37,200 nt of DNA from JBLNBU01 sp050260215 (GCA_050260215.1 JBLNBU010000258.1:1-37200); one strand, 5' to 3'. Positions 1 to 9,391 are shown, counted from the first letter of the stretch. The notes: generated by a model from the sequence alone, not told the origin. Made by a program: numbers and translations.

Positions 1-2527
1 CCGCCTGCTGGGCCGCAGTCCGCGGCTACAGGGGCTGGTCTCGGTCCAAGGCGGCGGGGTGCGGGTGGAGGGCGCGCGGCTGGACGGCGCGGCGGCAAGC
101 CTGTGGGCTTCCGGCAGCGTCGGGACGCGGCTGGCGCTGTGGATCGACGGCCGCTTGCCCGACCTGTCGGTGCTGGGCCCTGCGGGCAGTGCGGAGGTGC
201 GCGGCCGGGTCGAGGGCACGGCCGACGATCCCCTGGCCCGGGGTCTGGCGGTGGTTCGCTCGGACGCGGTCGAGGGGCTGGTCGGCTTCGGGTTGGGCCG
301 GCAGGGCGGGCCGCTGTCGGTGGACGCATCCGCCCGCGGCCGGCGGGTGGAAGGAACCGCGCGCCTTGACCTGGAAGACGGCTGGGCCGTGGACGCCATC
401 GCGCTGCGCTCGGGCACCACCACTCTCACCGGCCAGGTCCGCCAGGGGGTGTCGGGACGCCTTGAATTAGCCGCCCCAGACCTGGCCCCGTGGTCGAGCC
501 TGGCCGGCATCCCCCTGCGCGGCGCCGCCACCGCGGTCGCCGACTTGGATCCTGCCGGCGCGCGGCTGTCGGCGTCAGGCAGCGGGGTCGAGCTGGCCGG
601 CATACCCACCCAGACACTGCGCCTGGACGCAACCCTGTCCGGGCTTGGCCGCGCCCCGGCGGCCGATTTCACTCTGGACGCCACCGGCACCTCCGACCAT
701 CCCGCCGGCCTGTCGGCGGCCGGTACGGCAAGGCCCGGCGACCTGAGACTCATGCGCCTGCGCCTTGCCCGCAACGGGGCCGAGGCAAGGCTGGCCGCGC
801 CCGCCCGGCTGGCCTGGGGCGGCGGCCGGGTGCGCCTGGCACCGGCGGTCCTGGCAGTGGGCGAGGGCAGGGTGCGGCTGTCGGGCGGAGTGGCGGGACA
901 GCGCCTGGACGGAGTCGCCGAGCTCGACGGCGTGCCCCTTGCGGTCATCGAGGCGGTGCTGCCCGGCGGCGACGTGGTCGGGCGGGCGTCGGGTACAATG
1001 CGCCTGGCCGGCACCACCGCCGCCCCGGTGGTGGTGGCCGACCTGGACGGCCGCGAGGTCGGCTTCGCCGCGGCGGCACGGGCCGGCATCGGCCGGCTGG
1101 CGCTCTCGGTGCACGGCCGTTGGGCCGACGGCCGCGTCGCCGGACGGATCGACGCCCGCGACGGCGAGCGCCTGGCCGTGCATGGCGAAGGCTCGGTCCC
1201 GCTGCCGGCCGAGGGGCCGATCGCCGCCAGGGTGTCCGTCGACGGCGACCTGGCGCGGCTGTCGGAACTGCTGCCCTCGGGCGGCAACGAATTGTCCGGC
1301 CGCCTTTCCGCCCGCGGCTCGGTGGGCGGGACCATGGCGGCGCCGGCCATCGAGGGTGTGGCCACCCTGCGCGGCGGGCGGTTCGAGAACCCCGAGGCGG
1401 GCACCATCGTCACCGAATTGGCCGCCACCGCCACCGTCACCCGCACAGGCGCGGTGCGGTTCGAGGCCGACGGGGGCGACGGCGCTGGCGGCCATGTGCG
1501 CCTGGCCGGCAACGGCGACGTCGCCGCGGGGCGCTGGCAGGGACGGCTGGGGCTGGCCGGCTTCCGGCTGCTGCGCCGCGACGAACTGGCCGCCACGGTG
1601 TCGGGCGAGTTGGGCCTGACCGGGCAGGGCAGCGACGGGCGGCTGGCCGGTACCGTCACCGTCGACCCCGCCGAGGTCGATATCGGCCGGCTGAAGGGTG
1701 CCGGCGGCGTCCCCCACCTGGATGTGGTCGAGGTCAACGGCCCGGTGCGGCCCCCGCCTCCGGCCCCACGCCGGGGCGCGGCCCAGGGGCCGATGACGGT
1801 GGCCCTTGGCCTCGACGTCGACGTGCGCCACGCCTTCGTGCGCGGCCGCGGGCTGGACTCCGAATGGGAGGGCCGGCTGCAGGTGGCCGGCACCCTGTCG
1901 CATCCGGTGCTGACCGGGCGGGCGTCGCCCGAGCGCGGCACCTACGACCTGCTGGGGCGCAGCTTCAAGCTGGACCGCGACAGCACGGTGACCTTTACCG
2001 GCGGCGACACCATCGACCCGGCGCTGGCGGTCACCGCCGAGGCCAAGGCCAAGGACATCACCGCCCGGGTGGTGGTGGGCGGCACCGCCCACGCCCCCGA
2101 GGTCGACTTCACCTCGGACCCGCCGCTGGCCCGCGACGAGGTGCTGGCGCGGCTGCTGTTCGGCCAGGGCGGTGGCGGTTTAAGCGCGCTGCAGCAGATC
2201 GAGCTGGGCCGGCTGGCCGCCGGCAACCTGCTGGGCGGGGGCGAGGAGGGCGGCTTCGACCCCGTGGGCGACATCCGCAACGCGCTGGGCTTGGACGTGC
2301 TGTCGGTGGGCGGCGGCGACCAGACGGCATCGGGCGGCGCCGCCAACCCGTCGGTCAGTGCCGGCAAGTACATCGGCCCCGACACCTTCGTGCGCGTGCA
2401 GCAAGGAACCGGCGGCCTGGGCAAGGTCACCGTCGAGCAGGACCTGGGGGCGGGCTTTTCCGTGGAAAGCAGCGTCGGCCAGCAGACCGGTGGCGGCGTC
2501 GGCCTGACCTGGCGCAAGGATTACTGA
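1..2527 (+). CDS. tamB: TamB-type translocation/assembly module protein, 3' part
   Basis: TamB is the inner-membrane-anchored, periplasm-spanning partner of the outer-membrane protein TamA. It helps assemble outer-membrane proteins and is implicated in phospholipid transport. The reading frame is open from base 2 with no start codon in the window, so the 5' end lies upstream. The visible part (over 820 residues) is mostly short alternating Gly/Ala/Leu/Val strands with regular 'LxGxA' and 'GxxxLxG' spacing, the usual look of the beta-taco repeats. The last ~300 residues match the conserved TamB (DUF490) C-terminal domain: a 'GxYDLLGRSFKLDRDSTVTFTG' -like stretch, a 'DPALAVTAEAKAKDITARV' -like stretch, 'SDPPLARDEVLARLLFG', and a terminal 'GVGLTWRKDY'. 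The gene converges on the EAL gene, with 51 bases between the stops. Family assignment is firm; TamA is outside the window. Confidence 0.9.
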   Translation, partial: RLLGRSPRLQGLVSVQGGGVRVEGARLDGAAASLWASGSVGTRLALWIDGRLPDLSVLGPAGSAEVRGRVEGTADDPLARGLAVVRSDAVEGLVGFGLGRQGGPLSVDASARGRRVEGTARLDLEDGWAVDAIALRSGTTTLTGQVRQGVSGRLELAAPDLAPWSSLAGIPLRGAATAVADLDPAGARLSASGSGVELAGIPTQTLRLDATLSGLGRAPAADFTLDATGTSDHPAGLSAAGTARPGDLRLMRLRLARNGAEARLAAPARLAWGGGRVRLAPAVLAVGEGRVRLSGGVAGQRLDGVAELDGVPLAVIEAVLPGGDVVGRASGTMRLAGTTAAPVVVADLDGREVGFAAAARAGIGRLALSVHGRWADGRVAGRIDARDGERLAVHGEGSVPLPAEGPIAARVSVDGDLARLSELLPSGGNELSGRLSARGSVGGTMAAPAIEGVATLRGGRFENPEAGTIVTELAATATVTRTGAVRFEADGGDGAGGHVRLAGNGDVAAGRWQGRLGLAGFRLLRRDELAATVSGELGLTGQGSDGRLAGTVTVDPAEVDIGRLKGAGGVPHLDVVEVNGPVRPPPPAPRRGAAQGPMTVALGLDVDVRHAFVRGRGLDSEWEGRLQVAGTLSHPVLTGRASPERGTYDLLGRSFKLDRDSTVTFTGGDTIDPALAVTAEAKAKDITARVVVGGTAHAPEVDFTSDPPLARDEVLARLLFGQGGGGLSALQQIELGRLAAGNLLGGGEEGGFDPVGDIRNALGLDVLSVGGGDQTASGGAANPSVSAGKYIGPDTFVRVQQGTGGLGKVTVEQDLGAGFSVESSVGQQTGGGVGLTWRKDY

Positions 2528-2546
2528 TTTGGCCCGGCCATCCAAT

Positions 2547-2574
2547 GGACCCCCGGGCCAAGCCCGGGGTGACG
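2547..2574. repeat. REP-like palindromic repeat, copy 1
   Basis: This lies between the convergent tamB and EAL genes. It contains perfect 8-base arms CCCCGGGC (2551-2558) and GCCCGGGG (2562-2569) with a 3-base loop. The whole 28-base unit recurs with very few changes at 15466-15494. Short palindromes of this kind are scattered between genes in many alphaproteobacteria. Here it could also act as a bidirectional terminator, although there is no T-tract. Confidence 0.6.
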
Positions 2575-2578
2575 ACTC

Positions 2579-4255
2579 TCACATCGCCAAAGCCATGGGA
2601 TCGGCCGGGATGTGGTCCTTGTAGTAGCGGATCTTCTTGGCGGCATCGATCGCCGGGGCGGCGATCAGGTGGCCCTGGGCGTACTCGATGCCGACGTCGC
2701 GGATGATGTCCAGCATCTCCTTGTCCTCGACGCACTCGCCGATGGGGGTGATGCCCAGGTCGTTGCACAGGCTGGCGAGGGCGCGCAGCACCGAGCGGCC
2801 GCGCTTGTCGCGGGCGTCGTGGATGTATTCGCGGTCGATCTTGGCGTAGTCGACCGGCAGCGCACGCATGATGTCGAACGCCGCACCGCCCGAGCCGAAG
2901 TCGTCCAGCGACAGCCGGGCGCCCAGGCGCTTGATGCGGGTCAGCAGGCGGCGGGCCTCGTCCAGGTTGTAGATGCGCGCCGCATCGGTGATCTCGATGA
3001 CCAGGCGCGCCAGCAGGCCCTTGTTCTGTTCGAGGATCTTGATCAGCGCCTGGTAGAAGCCGGGATTGCCGAGCGAGGTGCCCGACACGTTGACCGAGAC
3101 ATGGGCCAGTGGCGACACGTCGACCGCGTCCTTCATGAATTTCAGCGCCTTGCGCAGCGCCGCCAGGTCGAACTCGCCGATGACGCCGACGTCGGTCGCG
3201 AACGGGATGATCTGCGCCGGCGAGAAGAAGCCGCCGTTGTGGGTGATGCGGGCAAAAGCCTCGTATTTCAGCACCGCGCCGCTGCGCAGGTTGATGATCG
3301 GCTGGTACTGGAAGGTCAGCCGGTCTTCCTTGACCATCTTGCGGAAGTTGCGCACGCGCACCAGCGTGTCCTCGACCGCGACGCGGGCGCCGTCGGCCAG
3401 GGACTTGATGGTGAAGTTGGTGCTGTCGCGCACGAAGGTGTTGACGATGTAGCCCAGCGCCTTGCCGATGTCCTCGTCCGACATGGCGCTGTCGTCCATC
3501 TCCAGCGTGGCGCTGTGCATCTTGAGGGCGCTGCCCTCGACCTTGCCGCCGAACTTGCGGGCGACCTCGGAGACCTTCTGCTGGACGGTGGCCAGCGGCA
3601 TGGTGTGGTCGTGGACCAGGCCGAACGAGCGGTCGTTGAGCAGGCCGGCCGAGGACTGCTTGACCGAGCATTCCTCGAGGGTGTGGTGAAGGGTGGCCAG
3701 GAAACTCTGCAGGGTCGCCGGCTCGCACTTGCCGAAGTTCGAGCCCGACAGGTCGAACATGGTGAGGGTGTAGTCCTGGTTCAGCCGGTTGGCCTCGTTC
3801 AGGCGCGAGCGCACCATCTCGACGAAGCGAACCTTGGGGTCGGACTCGGTGTGCTCTTCCTCGGGGATCACCATGGGCGGGATGCGCGACAGCACCAGGT
3901 GGTAGCCCTCGGGGAACTGGGGCAGCTTGATGCCGGCGATGCGCATGCGCGTCATCGTCCCTGCCGCGCCCATCACGGTGAAGGCGGTGTGGTCCAGGCG
4001 CCCGGTGTTCTGCAGGCGCTGCATGGCTTCCTCGAAGCGCTTGCGGTCGCGCGGCAGTATGAACTCGACCAGCGCGCGGCCGGTAAGGTCGCGGTCGGAC
4101 AGTCCGTACAGGGCCTCGCCCGCCCCGGCCGAATAGCCGATGACGTGGTCGTCGCCCATCTCCAGCAGAAGATCGGCACCGGCGAAGGCGAACGCTATGA
4201 ACCTGTCTCGTTGCTGGCGCAGTTTTTCCGCCAGTGCACGATCGTCACCTGACAT
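2579..4255 (-). CDS. PAS-EAL domain signalling protein (probable c-di-GMP phosphodiesterase)
   Basis: The product is 558 residues and has no membrane segment. Residues ~15-125 look like a PAS sensor ('HVIGYSAGAGEALYGLS', 'GRALVEFILPRDRKRF'). Residues ~140-295 are a linker region I cannot assign. Residues ~305-550 form an EAL domain. The EAL signature reads EAF (332-334) instead of EAL. The other metal- and substrate-binding positions appear kept: Asn389 (SVNVSG), Glu421 (EITD), Asp451-Asp452 (DDFGSG), Lys472 (KID), Glu507/Glu510 (GECVE) and Gln527 (QGHL). Activity on c-di-GMP is therefore plausible but unproven. I chose the start at 4255 because GGAGGGG lies about 10 bases upstream; the in-frame ATG at 4354 has no ribosome binding site and its extra 33 codons run through AT-rich intergenic-like DNA. 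Confidence 0.85.
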   Translation of the reverse strand: MSGDDRALAEKLRQQRDRFIAFAFAGADLLLEMGDDHVIGYSAGAGEALYGLSDRDLTGRALVEFILPRDRKRFEEAMQRLQNTGRLDHTAFTVMGAAGTMTRMRIAGIKLPQFPEGYHLVLSRIPPMVIPEEEHTESDPKVRFVEMVRSRLNEANRLNQDYTLTMFDLSGSNFGKCEPATLQSFLATLHHTLEECSVKQSSAGLLNDRSFGLVHDHTMPLATVQQKVSEVARKFGGKVEGSALKMHSATLEMDDSAMSDEDIGKALGYIVNTFVRDSTNFTIKSLADGARVAVEDTLVRVRNFRKMVKEDRLTFQYQPIINLRSGAVLKYEAFARITHNGGFFSPAQIIPFATDVGVIGEFDLAALRKALKFMKDAVDVSPLAHVSVNVSGTSLGNPGFYQALIKILEQNKGLLARLVIEITDAARIYNLDEARRLLTRIKRLGARLSLDDFGSGGAAFDIMRALPVDYAKIDREYIHDARDKRGRSVLRALASLCNDLGITPIGECVEDKEMLDIIRDVGIEYAQGHLIAAPAIDAAKKIRYYKDHIPADPMALAM

Positions 4256-4393
4256 GGCGCGGTTCCCCTCCGCGTACGGTCTTTCCCCGAGTTGCTTGTA
4301 AGCAAAATTTAACGAAATATCAACCATATCCGCATCGGGGTCATAGATCGGCATTACGGTACTTGAATGCCGATTTTTTTATGGCGGATTTCG

Positions 4394-4421
4394 TTGCGGT
4401 GGTGCACAATGCCCTTAAGAT
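4394..4421 (+). promoter_or_regulatory. Putative sigma-70 promoter of the liv operon
   Basis: TTGCGG (4394-4399) and TAAGAT (4416-4421) are separated by 16 bases, about 50 bases before the livK start. The match is moderate and no transcription start is known. Confidence 0.4.
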
Positions 4422-4428
4422 GAGGCCA

Positions 4429-4447
4429 CGCGGCACAATAAGCCGCG
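4429..4447 (+). promoter_or_regulatory. Stem-loop in the livK leader
   Basis: CGCGGC (4429-4434) and GCCGCG (4442-4447) form a 6-base-pair stem with a 7-base AT-rich loop, just upstream of the ribosome binding site GGGAGGAG at ~4455. It may stabilise the 5' end of the mRNA or modulate translation. Its role is inferred from position only. Confidence 0.35.
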
Positions 4448-4471
4448 GGCTTTAGGGAGGAGAACGGACAC

Positions 4472-5626
4472 ATGCGCAGCTTCGTGACCTGGGGGGCGGC
4501 CGCGGTCGTCGCCGTCGGACTGACCTCTGCGGCGGGCACCGCCCATGCCGCGGACCCCATCAAGATCGGTTCCTTTCTGTCTGTGACGGGCCCCGCGTCC
4601 TTCCTCGGCGATCCCGAGAAGAAGACGCTGGAAATGTATGTCGACAAGCTCAACAAGGAAGGCGGCGTCCAGGGCCGCAAGATCGAGCTGGTCGTCTATG
4701 ACGACGCCGGTGCCGGCGACAAGGCCGCCACCTTCGCCAAGCGCCTGATCGAAAGCGACAAGGTCGACCTGATCATCGGCGGTTCGACCACCGCCACCAC
4801 CATGGCGGCCATTCCGGTCGTCGAGCGCGCCGAGGTGCCGTTCATCTCGCTGGCCGGCGCGGTCCCCATCGTCGAGCCGGTCAAGAAGTGGGTGTTCAAG
4901 ACCCCGCACACCGACCGCATGGCCGCCGAGAAGGTCTTCGCCGACCTGAAGAAGCGCAACATGACCAAGGTGGCGCTGATTTCGGAAGACGCCGGCTTCG
5001 GCAAGTCGGGCCATGATCAGGCGCTGCTGGTGGCCAAGAACTTCGGCATCGACATCGTCGCCGACGAGGTCTACTCGCCCAAGGATCCCGACGTCACCGC
5101 CCAGCTGACCAAGATCAAGAACGCCGCCGGCGTGCAGGCCGTGTTCAACTTCGGCTTCGGCCAGGGCCCGGCCATCGTGACCAAGAACTACAAGCAGCTG
5201 GGCATGGCCCTGCCGCTGTACCAGTCGCACGGCGTTGCCTCGAAGGAATACATCAAGCTGGCCGGCGACGCGTCGGACGGCGTGCGTCTGCCGGCTGCCG
5301 GCCTGGTCGTTCCCGACCAGCTGCCTGCCACCGACCCGCAGAAGCCGGTGGTGACCGCCTTCAAGAAGGGCTACGAGGACGCCTTCAAGTCCGAGGTGTC
5401 GACCTTTGCCGGCCACGCCTATGACGGCCTGCAGATCGCCCTGGCCGCCATCAACCGGGCGCACGGCACCGACAAGGCCAAGGTCCGCGACGAGATCGAG
5501 AAGACCTCGGGTTATGTGGGCACCGGCGGCATCGTCTCGATGTCGGCCACCGACCACATGGGCCTCAGCCCCTCGGCTTTCCACATCCTGGAAATCCGCA
5601 AGGGCGACTGGACCTTGATCGACTAA
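4472..5626 (+). CDS. livK: ABC transporter periplasmic substrate-binding protein (LivK/Leu-Ile-Val family)
   Basis: This is the periplasmic receptor that delivers ligand to the LivHMGF importer encoded just downstream. The product is 384 residues. Residues 1-26 form a Sec signal peptide with a hydrophobic core and an AHA|AD cleavage site. The mature part starts 'DPIKIGSFLSVTGPASFLG', the standard opening of the Peripla_BP_6 fold, followed by 'GGVQGRKIELVVYDDAGAGDKAATFAKRLIE'. The start is supported by GGGAGGAG about 10 bases upstream. Ligands in this family include branched-chain and aromatic amino acids, amides, urea and aromatic acids, and sequence alone does not decide which. The downstream 2-oxoacid oxidoreductase operon hints at an aromatic or amino-acid-derived substrate, but that is inference. 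Confidence 0.9.
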   Translation: MRSFVTWGAAAVVAVGLTSAAGTAHAADPIKIGSFLSVTGPASFLGDPEKKTLEMYVDKLNKEGGVQGRKIELVVYDDAGAGDKAATFAKRLIESDKVDLIIGGSTTATTMAAIPVVERAEVPFISLAGAVPIVEPVKKWVFKTPHTDRMAAEKVFADLKKRNMTKVALISEDAGFGKSGHDQALLVAKNFGIDIVADEVYSPKDPDVTAQLTKIKNAAGVQAVFNFGFGQGPAIVTKNYKQLGMALPLYQSHGVASKEYIKLAGDASDGVRLPAAGLVVPDQLPATDPQKPVVTAFKKGYEDAFKSEVSTFAGHAYDGLQIALAAINRAHGTDKAKVRDEIEKTSGYVGTGGIVSMSATDHMGLSPSAFHILEIRKGDWTLID

Positions 5627-5642
5627 GCATCCAAGCAGCCAA

Positions 5643-5672
5643 CCGGCCCGCCCTCATCGTGGGGCGGGCCGG
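5643..5672 (+). terminator. Strong hairpin between livK and livH
   Basis: CCGGCCCGCCC (5643-5653) and GGGCGGGCCGG (5662-5672) give an 11-base-pair GC stem with an 8-base loop and no T-tract. In binding-protein operons a hairpin here commonly stabilises the 5' message or causes partial termination, so that more binding protein than permease is made. That role is inferred. Confidence 0.55.
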
Positions 5673-5705
5673 AGCAGGGCTCACCCCCGACGACGAGGGT
5701 CATCG

Positions 5706-6581
5706 ATGTTTGCCGCGTTCCTGCAATACGTGTTCGCCGGCCTGACGTCGGGCGCCATCTATGCGCTCGCCGGTCTTGGCTTCGCGATCATCTACAACGC
5801 CAGCCACGTGATCAACTTCGCCCAGGGCGAGTTCATCATGATCGGCGGCATGGCTACCGCCACCCTGGTGGCTGCCGGCGTCCCGCTGCCGCTGGCCGCG
5901 ATGCTGGCCATCGGCGCCGCCATGCTGGTTGGCATGGCGCTCGAGAAATTCGCGGTCGAGCCGGCGCGCAACGCCGACGTGGTGACCATCATCATCATCA
6001 CCATCGGCGCCTCGATCTTCCTGCGCGGCGTCGCCCAGCTGGTCTGGGACAAGGAATTCCATTCGCTGCCCGCCTTCTCGGGCGAAGTGCCGATCGGCGT
6101 GTTCGGCGCCACCCTGATGCCGCAAAGCCTGTGGGTGGTGGGCGTGACCATGCTGGTGATCGTCGCCCTGTGGTGGTTCTTCAACCGCACCCTGTTCGGC
6201 AAGGCCATGCTGGGCACCTCGTTCAACCGCCTGGCGGCCCAGCTGGTGGGCGTCGCGGTCAAGCGCGTGCTGCTGGTGTCGTTCGCGCTGTCGGCGATGC
6301 TTGGCGCGGTCGGCGGCATCGTCATGACGCCGATCACCTTCACCAACTACGAGGCCGGCATCATGCTTGGGCTCAAGGGGTTCAGCGCCGCGGTGCTGGG
6401 CGGCCTGGGCAACGGCATGGGGGCCATCGTCGGAGGCCTGGTCGTCGGCGTCGCCGAGGCACTGGCCTCGGGCTACCTGTCGTCGGCCTACAAGGACGCC
6501 ATCGCCTTCGTCATCATCCTGTTCGTGCTGTTCTTCATGCCGAGCGGGCTGTTCGGCAAGCGCGGCACAGACCGGGTGTAA
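5706..6581 (+). CDS. livH: Branched-chain-type ABC transporter permease LivH
   Basis: One of two inner-membrane permease subunits of the LivKHMGF importer. The product is 291 residues with about eight hydrophobic segments. It opens 'YVFAGLTSGAIYALAGLGFAIIYNASHVINFAQGEF', the diagnostic N-terminus of LivH proteins. A conserved cytoplasmic loop, 'GLKGFSAAVLGGLGNGMGAIVGG', is expected to contact the ATPases. The length is normal for the family. It follows livK after 79 bases containing a strong hairpin, and livM starts 4 bases after its stop. GAGGG precedes the ATG. Confidence 0.93.
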   Translation: MFAAFLQYVFAGLTSGAIYALAGLGFAIIYNASHVINFAQGEFIMIGGMATATLVAAGVPLPLAAMLAIGAAMLVGMALEKFAVEPARNADVVTIIIITIGASIFLRGVAQLVWDKEFHSLPAFSGEVPIGVFGATLMPQSLWVVGVTMLVIVALWWFFNRTLFGKAMLGTSFNRLAAQLVGVAVKRVLLVSFALSAMLGAVGGIVMTPITFTNYEAGIMLGLKGFSAAVLGGLGNGMGAIVGGLVVGVAEALASGYLSSAYKDAIAFVIILFVLFFMPSGLFGKRGTDRV

Positions 6582-6585
6582 TGCC

Positions 6586-7526
6586 ATGATGAAGACTCCG
6601 CGAACCGGTGGACTGGCCTTGCTGGCCTTGGTCCTGGCCGTAGCCCCCTTGGGCTTTCCCAACACCTATTTCTACGACGTCGCCGTCAATGCGATGTTCA
6701 ACGCCATCGTCTGCGTCGGGCTGAACCTCCTGATCGGCTATGCCGGCCAGATCAGCCTGGGGCACGCCGGCTTCTTCGCGCTGGGCGCCTATGGGTCGGC
6801 GCTGCTGACCTCGCGCTTCGGCCTGCCGGCTTCGGCTGCGCTGCTGGTCTCGGCGGCGGCGGTGGGGGTGCTGGCCTTTGCCGTCGGCCGTCCCATCCTG
6901 AAGCTGAAGGGCCACTACCTGGCCATGGCGACGCTGGGCATCGGCATCATCATCCACATCGTGCTCAAGACCGAAGCCAAGGTCACCGGCGGCCCCGACG
7001 GCATGTCGGTGGACAACTTCAAGGCGCTGGGCTTCATGATCTCGGGCGACCGCATGTGGTACTGGGCGGCGGCGATCTTGCTGGTGCTGGCGGTGTGGCT
7101 GGCGCTGAACCTGATCGACAGCCCCATGGGCCGGGCGCTGCGCGCCGTCCACGGCTCGGAGGTGGGCGCCGAGGTGGTCGGCGTCGATACCGCCCGCTAC
7201 AAGGTGCTGGTGTTCGTGGTCTCGGCGGTGTTCGCCTCGGTGGTGGGCTCGCTGTTCGCCCACAAGAACGGCTTCATCACCCCCGACATCGGCAGCTTCT
7301 TCCATTCCATCGAGCTGGTGACCATGGTGGTGCTGGGCGGCATGGCATCGACCTTCGGGGCGGTGATCGGGGCGGTGATCCTCACGCTTCTGCCCCAGCT
7401 GCTGGCGGCCATCGAGGACTACGAGGCCATCGTGCTGGGCGGCATCATGATGGGAACCATGATCTTCATGCCCAAGGGCCTGCTGCCCAGCCTGCGCAAG
7501 CTTCTGAAGAAGCAGGAGGCGGTGCG

Positions 7527-7530
<4 letters not shown>
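6586..7530 (+). CDS. livM: Branched-chain-type ABC transporter permease LivM
   Basis: The second permease subunit of the importer, 314 residues. It shows the LivM hallmarks 'GLNLLIGYAGQISLGHAGFFALGAYGSALL' near the N-terminus and 'LKLKGHYLAMATLGIGIIIHIVL' in the middle. The C-terminal coupling loop 'VVLGGMASTFGAVIGAVILTLLPQLL' follows. The start could be either of two adjacent ATGs (6586 or 6589); I took the first. It begins 4 bases after livH and its stop overlaps the livG start by four bases (ATGA), indicating translational coupling. Confidence 0.93.
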
Positions 7531-8288
<758 letters not shown>

Positions 8289-8299
8289 TGGGGGTTCCG

Positions 8300-9004
8300 A
8301 TGCTTCTCGAAATTTCGGGCCTGACCAGCCATTACGGCCGTATCCAGGCGCTCAAGGGGATCGACGTCACCGTCGGCGAGGGCGAGCTGGTCGCCCTGGT
8401 GGGCGCAAACGGCGCCGGCAAGACCACGCTGCTGCGTGCCATCTCGGGGGTCCAGCCGGTGACGACCGGCACCATCCGCTTCGCCGGCCAGGACATCACC
8501 AAGATGGCGCCGGAAAAGCGCGTCGAGCTGGGCATCAGCCAGGTGCCCGAGGGGCGCCAGGTGTTCGGGCCCATGTCGGTCGAGGACAACCTGCGTCTGG
8601 GCGCTTATCGCCGCCACGGCCCCGACGTCGCCGCCGACATCGAGCGCATGTACGAGATGTTCCCCATCCTGCGCAAGAAGCGGGAACTGCCGGCCGGGAC
8701 GCTGTCGGGCGGCCAGCAGCAGATGCTGGCCATCGCGCGCGCCCTGATGGCCAATCCGCGGGTGCTGTTGCTGGACGAGCCCAGCATGGGCCTGGCGCCG
8801 CTCCTGGTCGCCGAGATCTTCAAGATCGTTCAGGCCCTGAAGGATGCCGGCACTACCATCTTCCTGGTCGAACAGAACGCCTATGCCGCCCTGGCCATCG
8901 CCGACCGCGGCTACGTCCTTGAGACCGGTGCGGTGGTGCTGACCGACTCGGGCGCCACCCTGCTTGCCGACGACAAGGTCAAGGAGGCGTATCTGGGGCT
9001 GTGA
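8300..9004 (+). CDS. livF: Branched-chain-type ABC transporter ATP-binding protein LivF
   Basis: The second ATPase of the importer, 234 residues from this start. It has Walker A GANGAGKTTLLR, the LivF-typical 'VPEGRQVFGPMSVEDNL', the signature LSGGQQQML, Walker B VLLLDEPSMGLAP, and 'FLVEQNAYAALAIADRGYVLETG' with the LivF-specific VEQN switch region. Two starts are possible. The ATG at 8288 shares one base with the livG stop (TGATG). The ATG at 8300 has GGGGG 5 bases upstream and gives the usual N-terminus MLLEISGLTSHYG; I prefer it. This is the last gene of the liv operon. Confidence 0.92.
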   Translation: MLLEISGLTSHYGRIQALKGIDVTVGEGELVALVGANGAGKTTLLRAISGVQPVTTGTIRFAGQDITKMAPEKRVELGISQVPEGRQVFGPMSVEDNLRLGAYRRHGPDVAADIERMYEMFPILRKKRELPAGTLSGGQQQMLAIARALMANPRVLLLDEPSMGLAPLLVAEIFKIVQALKDAGTTIFLVEQNAYAALAIADRGYVLETGAVVLTDSGATLLADDKVKEAYLGL

Positions 9005-9024
9005 CGGGGCGGCCTTTTGCCGCC

Positions 9025-9201
9025 TCAGCGCAGCGCTGCGGTCCGTGCCGGCGGCGAATGGTCGAGCGGGGCGATGCCCATGGCCGGCGAGAAGCTGACA
9101 GCGAGGAAGATGGCGACCACGTAGAGGCCGGCCAGGATCGCCGCCTGGACGGCGGTTTCGCCGCGGACGGTGTCGGTAGTGGATGGGATGTGGTGGTTCA
9201 T
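9025..9201 (-). CDS. Small single-pass membrane protein, unknown function
   Basis: A 58-codon reading frame in the gap between livF and padE, on the strand opposite both. I do not recognise the family. The product has a polar N-terminus (MNHHIPSTTD), one hydrophobic segment at about residues 18-40 (ILAGLYVVAIFLAVSF) and a short polar tail ending ARTAALR. Coding is supported by third-position composition: about 50 of 57 sense codons end in G or C, as in neighbouring genes. AAGGGCG lies about 7-10 bases before the ATG as a possible ribosome binding site. A stem-loop TTATCC-GAAA-GGATAA (9214-9229) sits immediately upstream. It could be a small subunit of an unknown membrane complex. It is too short to rule out chance. 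Confidence 0.5.
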   Translation of the reverse strand: MNHHIPSTTDTVRGETAVQAAILAGLYVVAIFLAVSFSPAMGIAPLDHSPPARTAALR

Positions 9202-9391
9202 CGCAACGCGCCCTTATCCGAAAGGATAATCCCCGTGCGCCAACGTATAAGCGATCTAATACCTTGAGATCAAGGATTTCCTGACGGGAGTCTTGCAGCG
9301 CCGGTCTCCGCTGTATTAGGATATCTGGTACTGAAATACCGAATTTAAGCCGGGCAACAGACCCGGCGCCCAAATGGAGGTTCGCCCGCCT
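9202..9391. promoter_or_regulatory. Divergent regulatory region upstream of padE
   Basis: This is distinctly AT-richer than its surroundings. It contains short inverted repeats CTTGA-GA-TCAAG (9263-9274) and GGTA-N6-TACC (9327-9340), which could be regulator sites, and a weak promoter-like pair TTGCAG (9293-9298) with TATTAG (9314-9319), spacing 15. None matches a known operator convincingly. GGAGG (9376-9380) lies 11 bases before the padE start. Confidence 0.35.
9214..9229. promoter_or_regulatory. Stem-loop TTATCC-GAAA-GGATAA
   Basis: Perfect 6-base arms with a 4-base loop, 13-28 bases upstream of the small membrane protein start at 9201 and next to its presumed ribosome binding site. It could control translation of that gene or be a DNA operator in the divergent region between it and padE. 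Confidence 0.35.

Noticed and set aside
575..2092. Long minus-strand open frame (505 codons) inside tamB
   Set aside because: It lies wholly antisense to a clear TamB frame. Its product is His/Gln/Arg-rich without any recognisable motif, a common artefact of GC-rich DNA.
2612..4252. Long plus-strand frame opposite the EAL gene
   Set aside because: Antisense to a gene with full PAS and EAL motifs; no family similarity seen in its translation.
4256..4354. N-terminal extension of the EAL protein
   Set aside because: The upstream ATG has no ribosome binding site and the added codons are AT-rich unlike the gene; the internal ATG has GGAGGGG.
9001..9267. Plus-strand 88-codon frame after livF
   Set aside because: No ribosome binding site, no motif. 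The minus-strand 58-codon frame in the same DNA has a far better third-position pattern.
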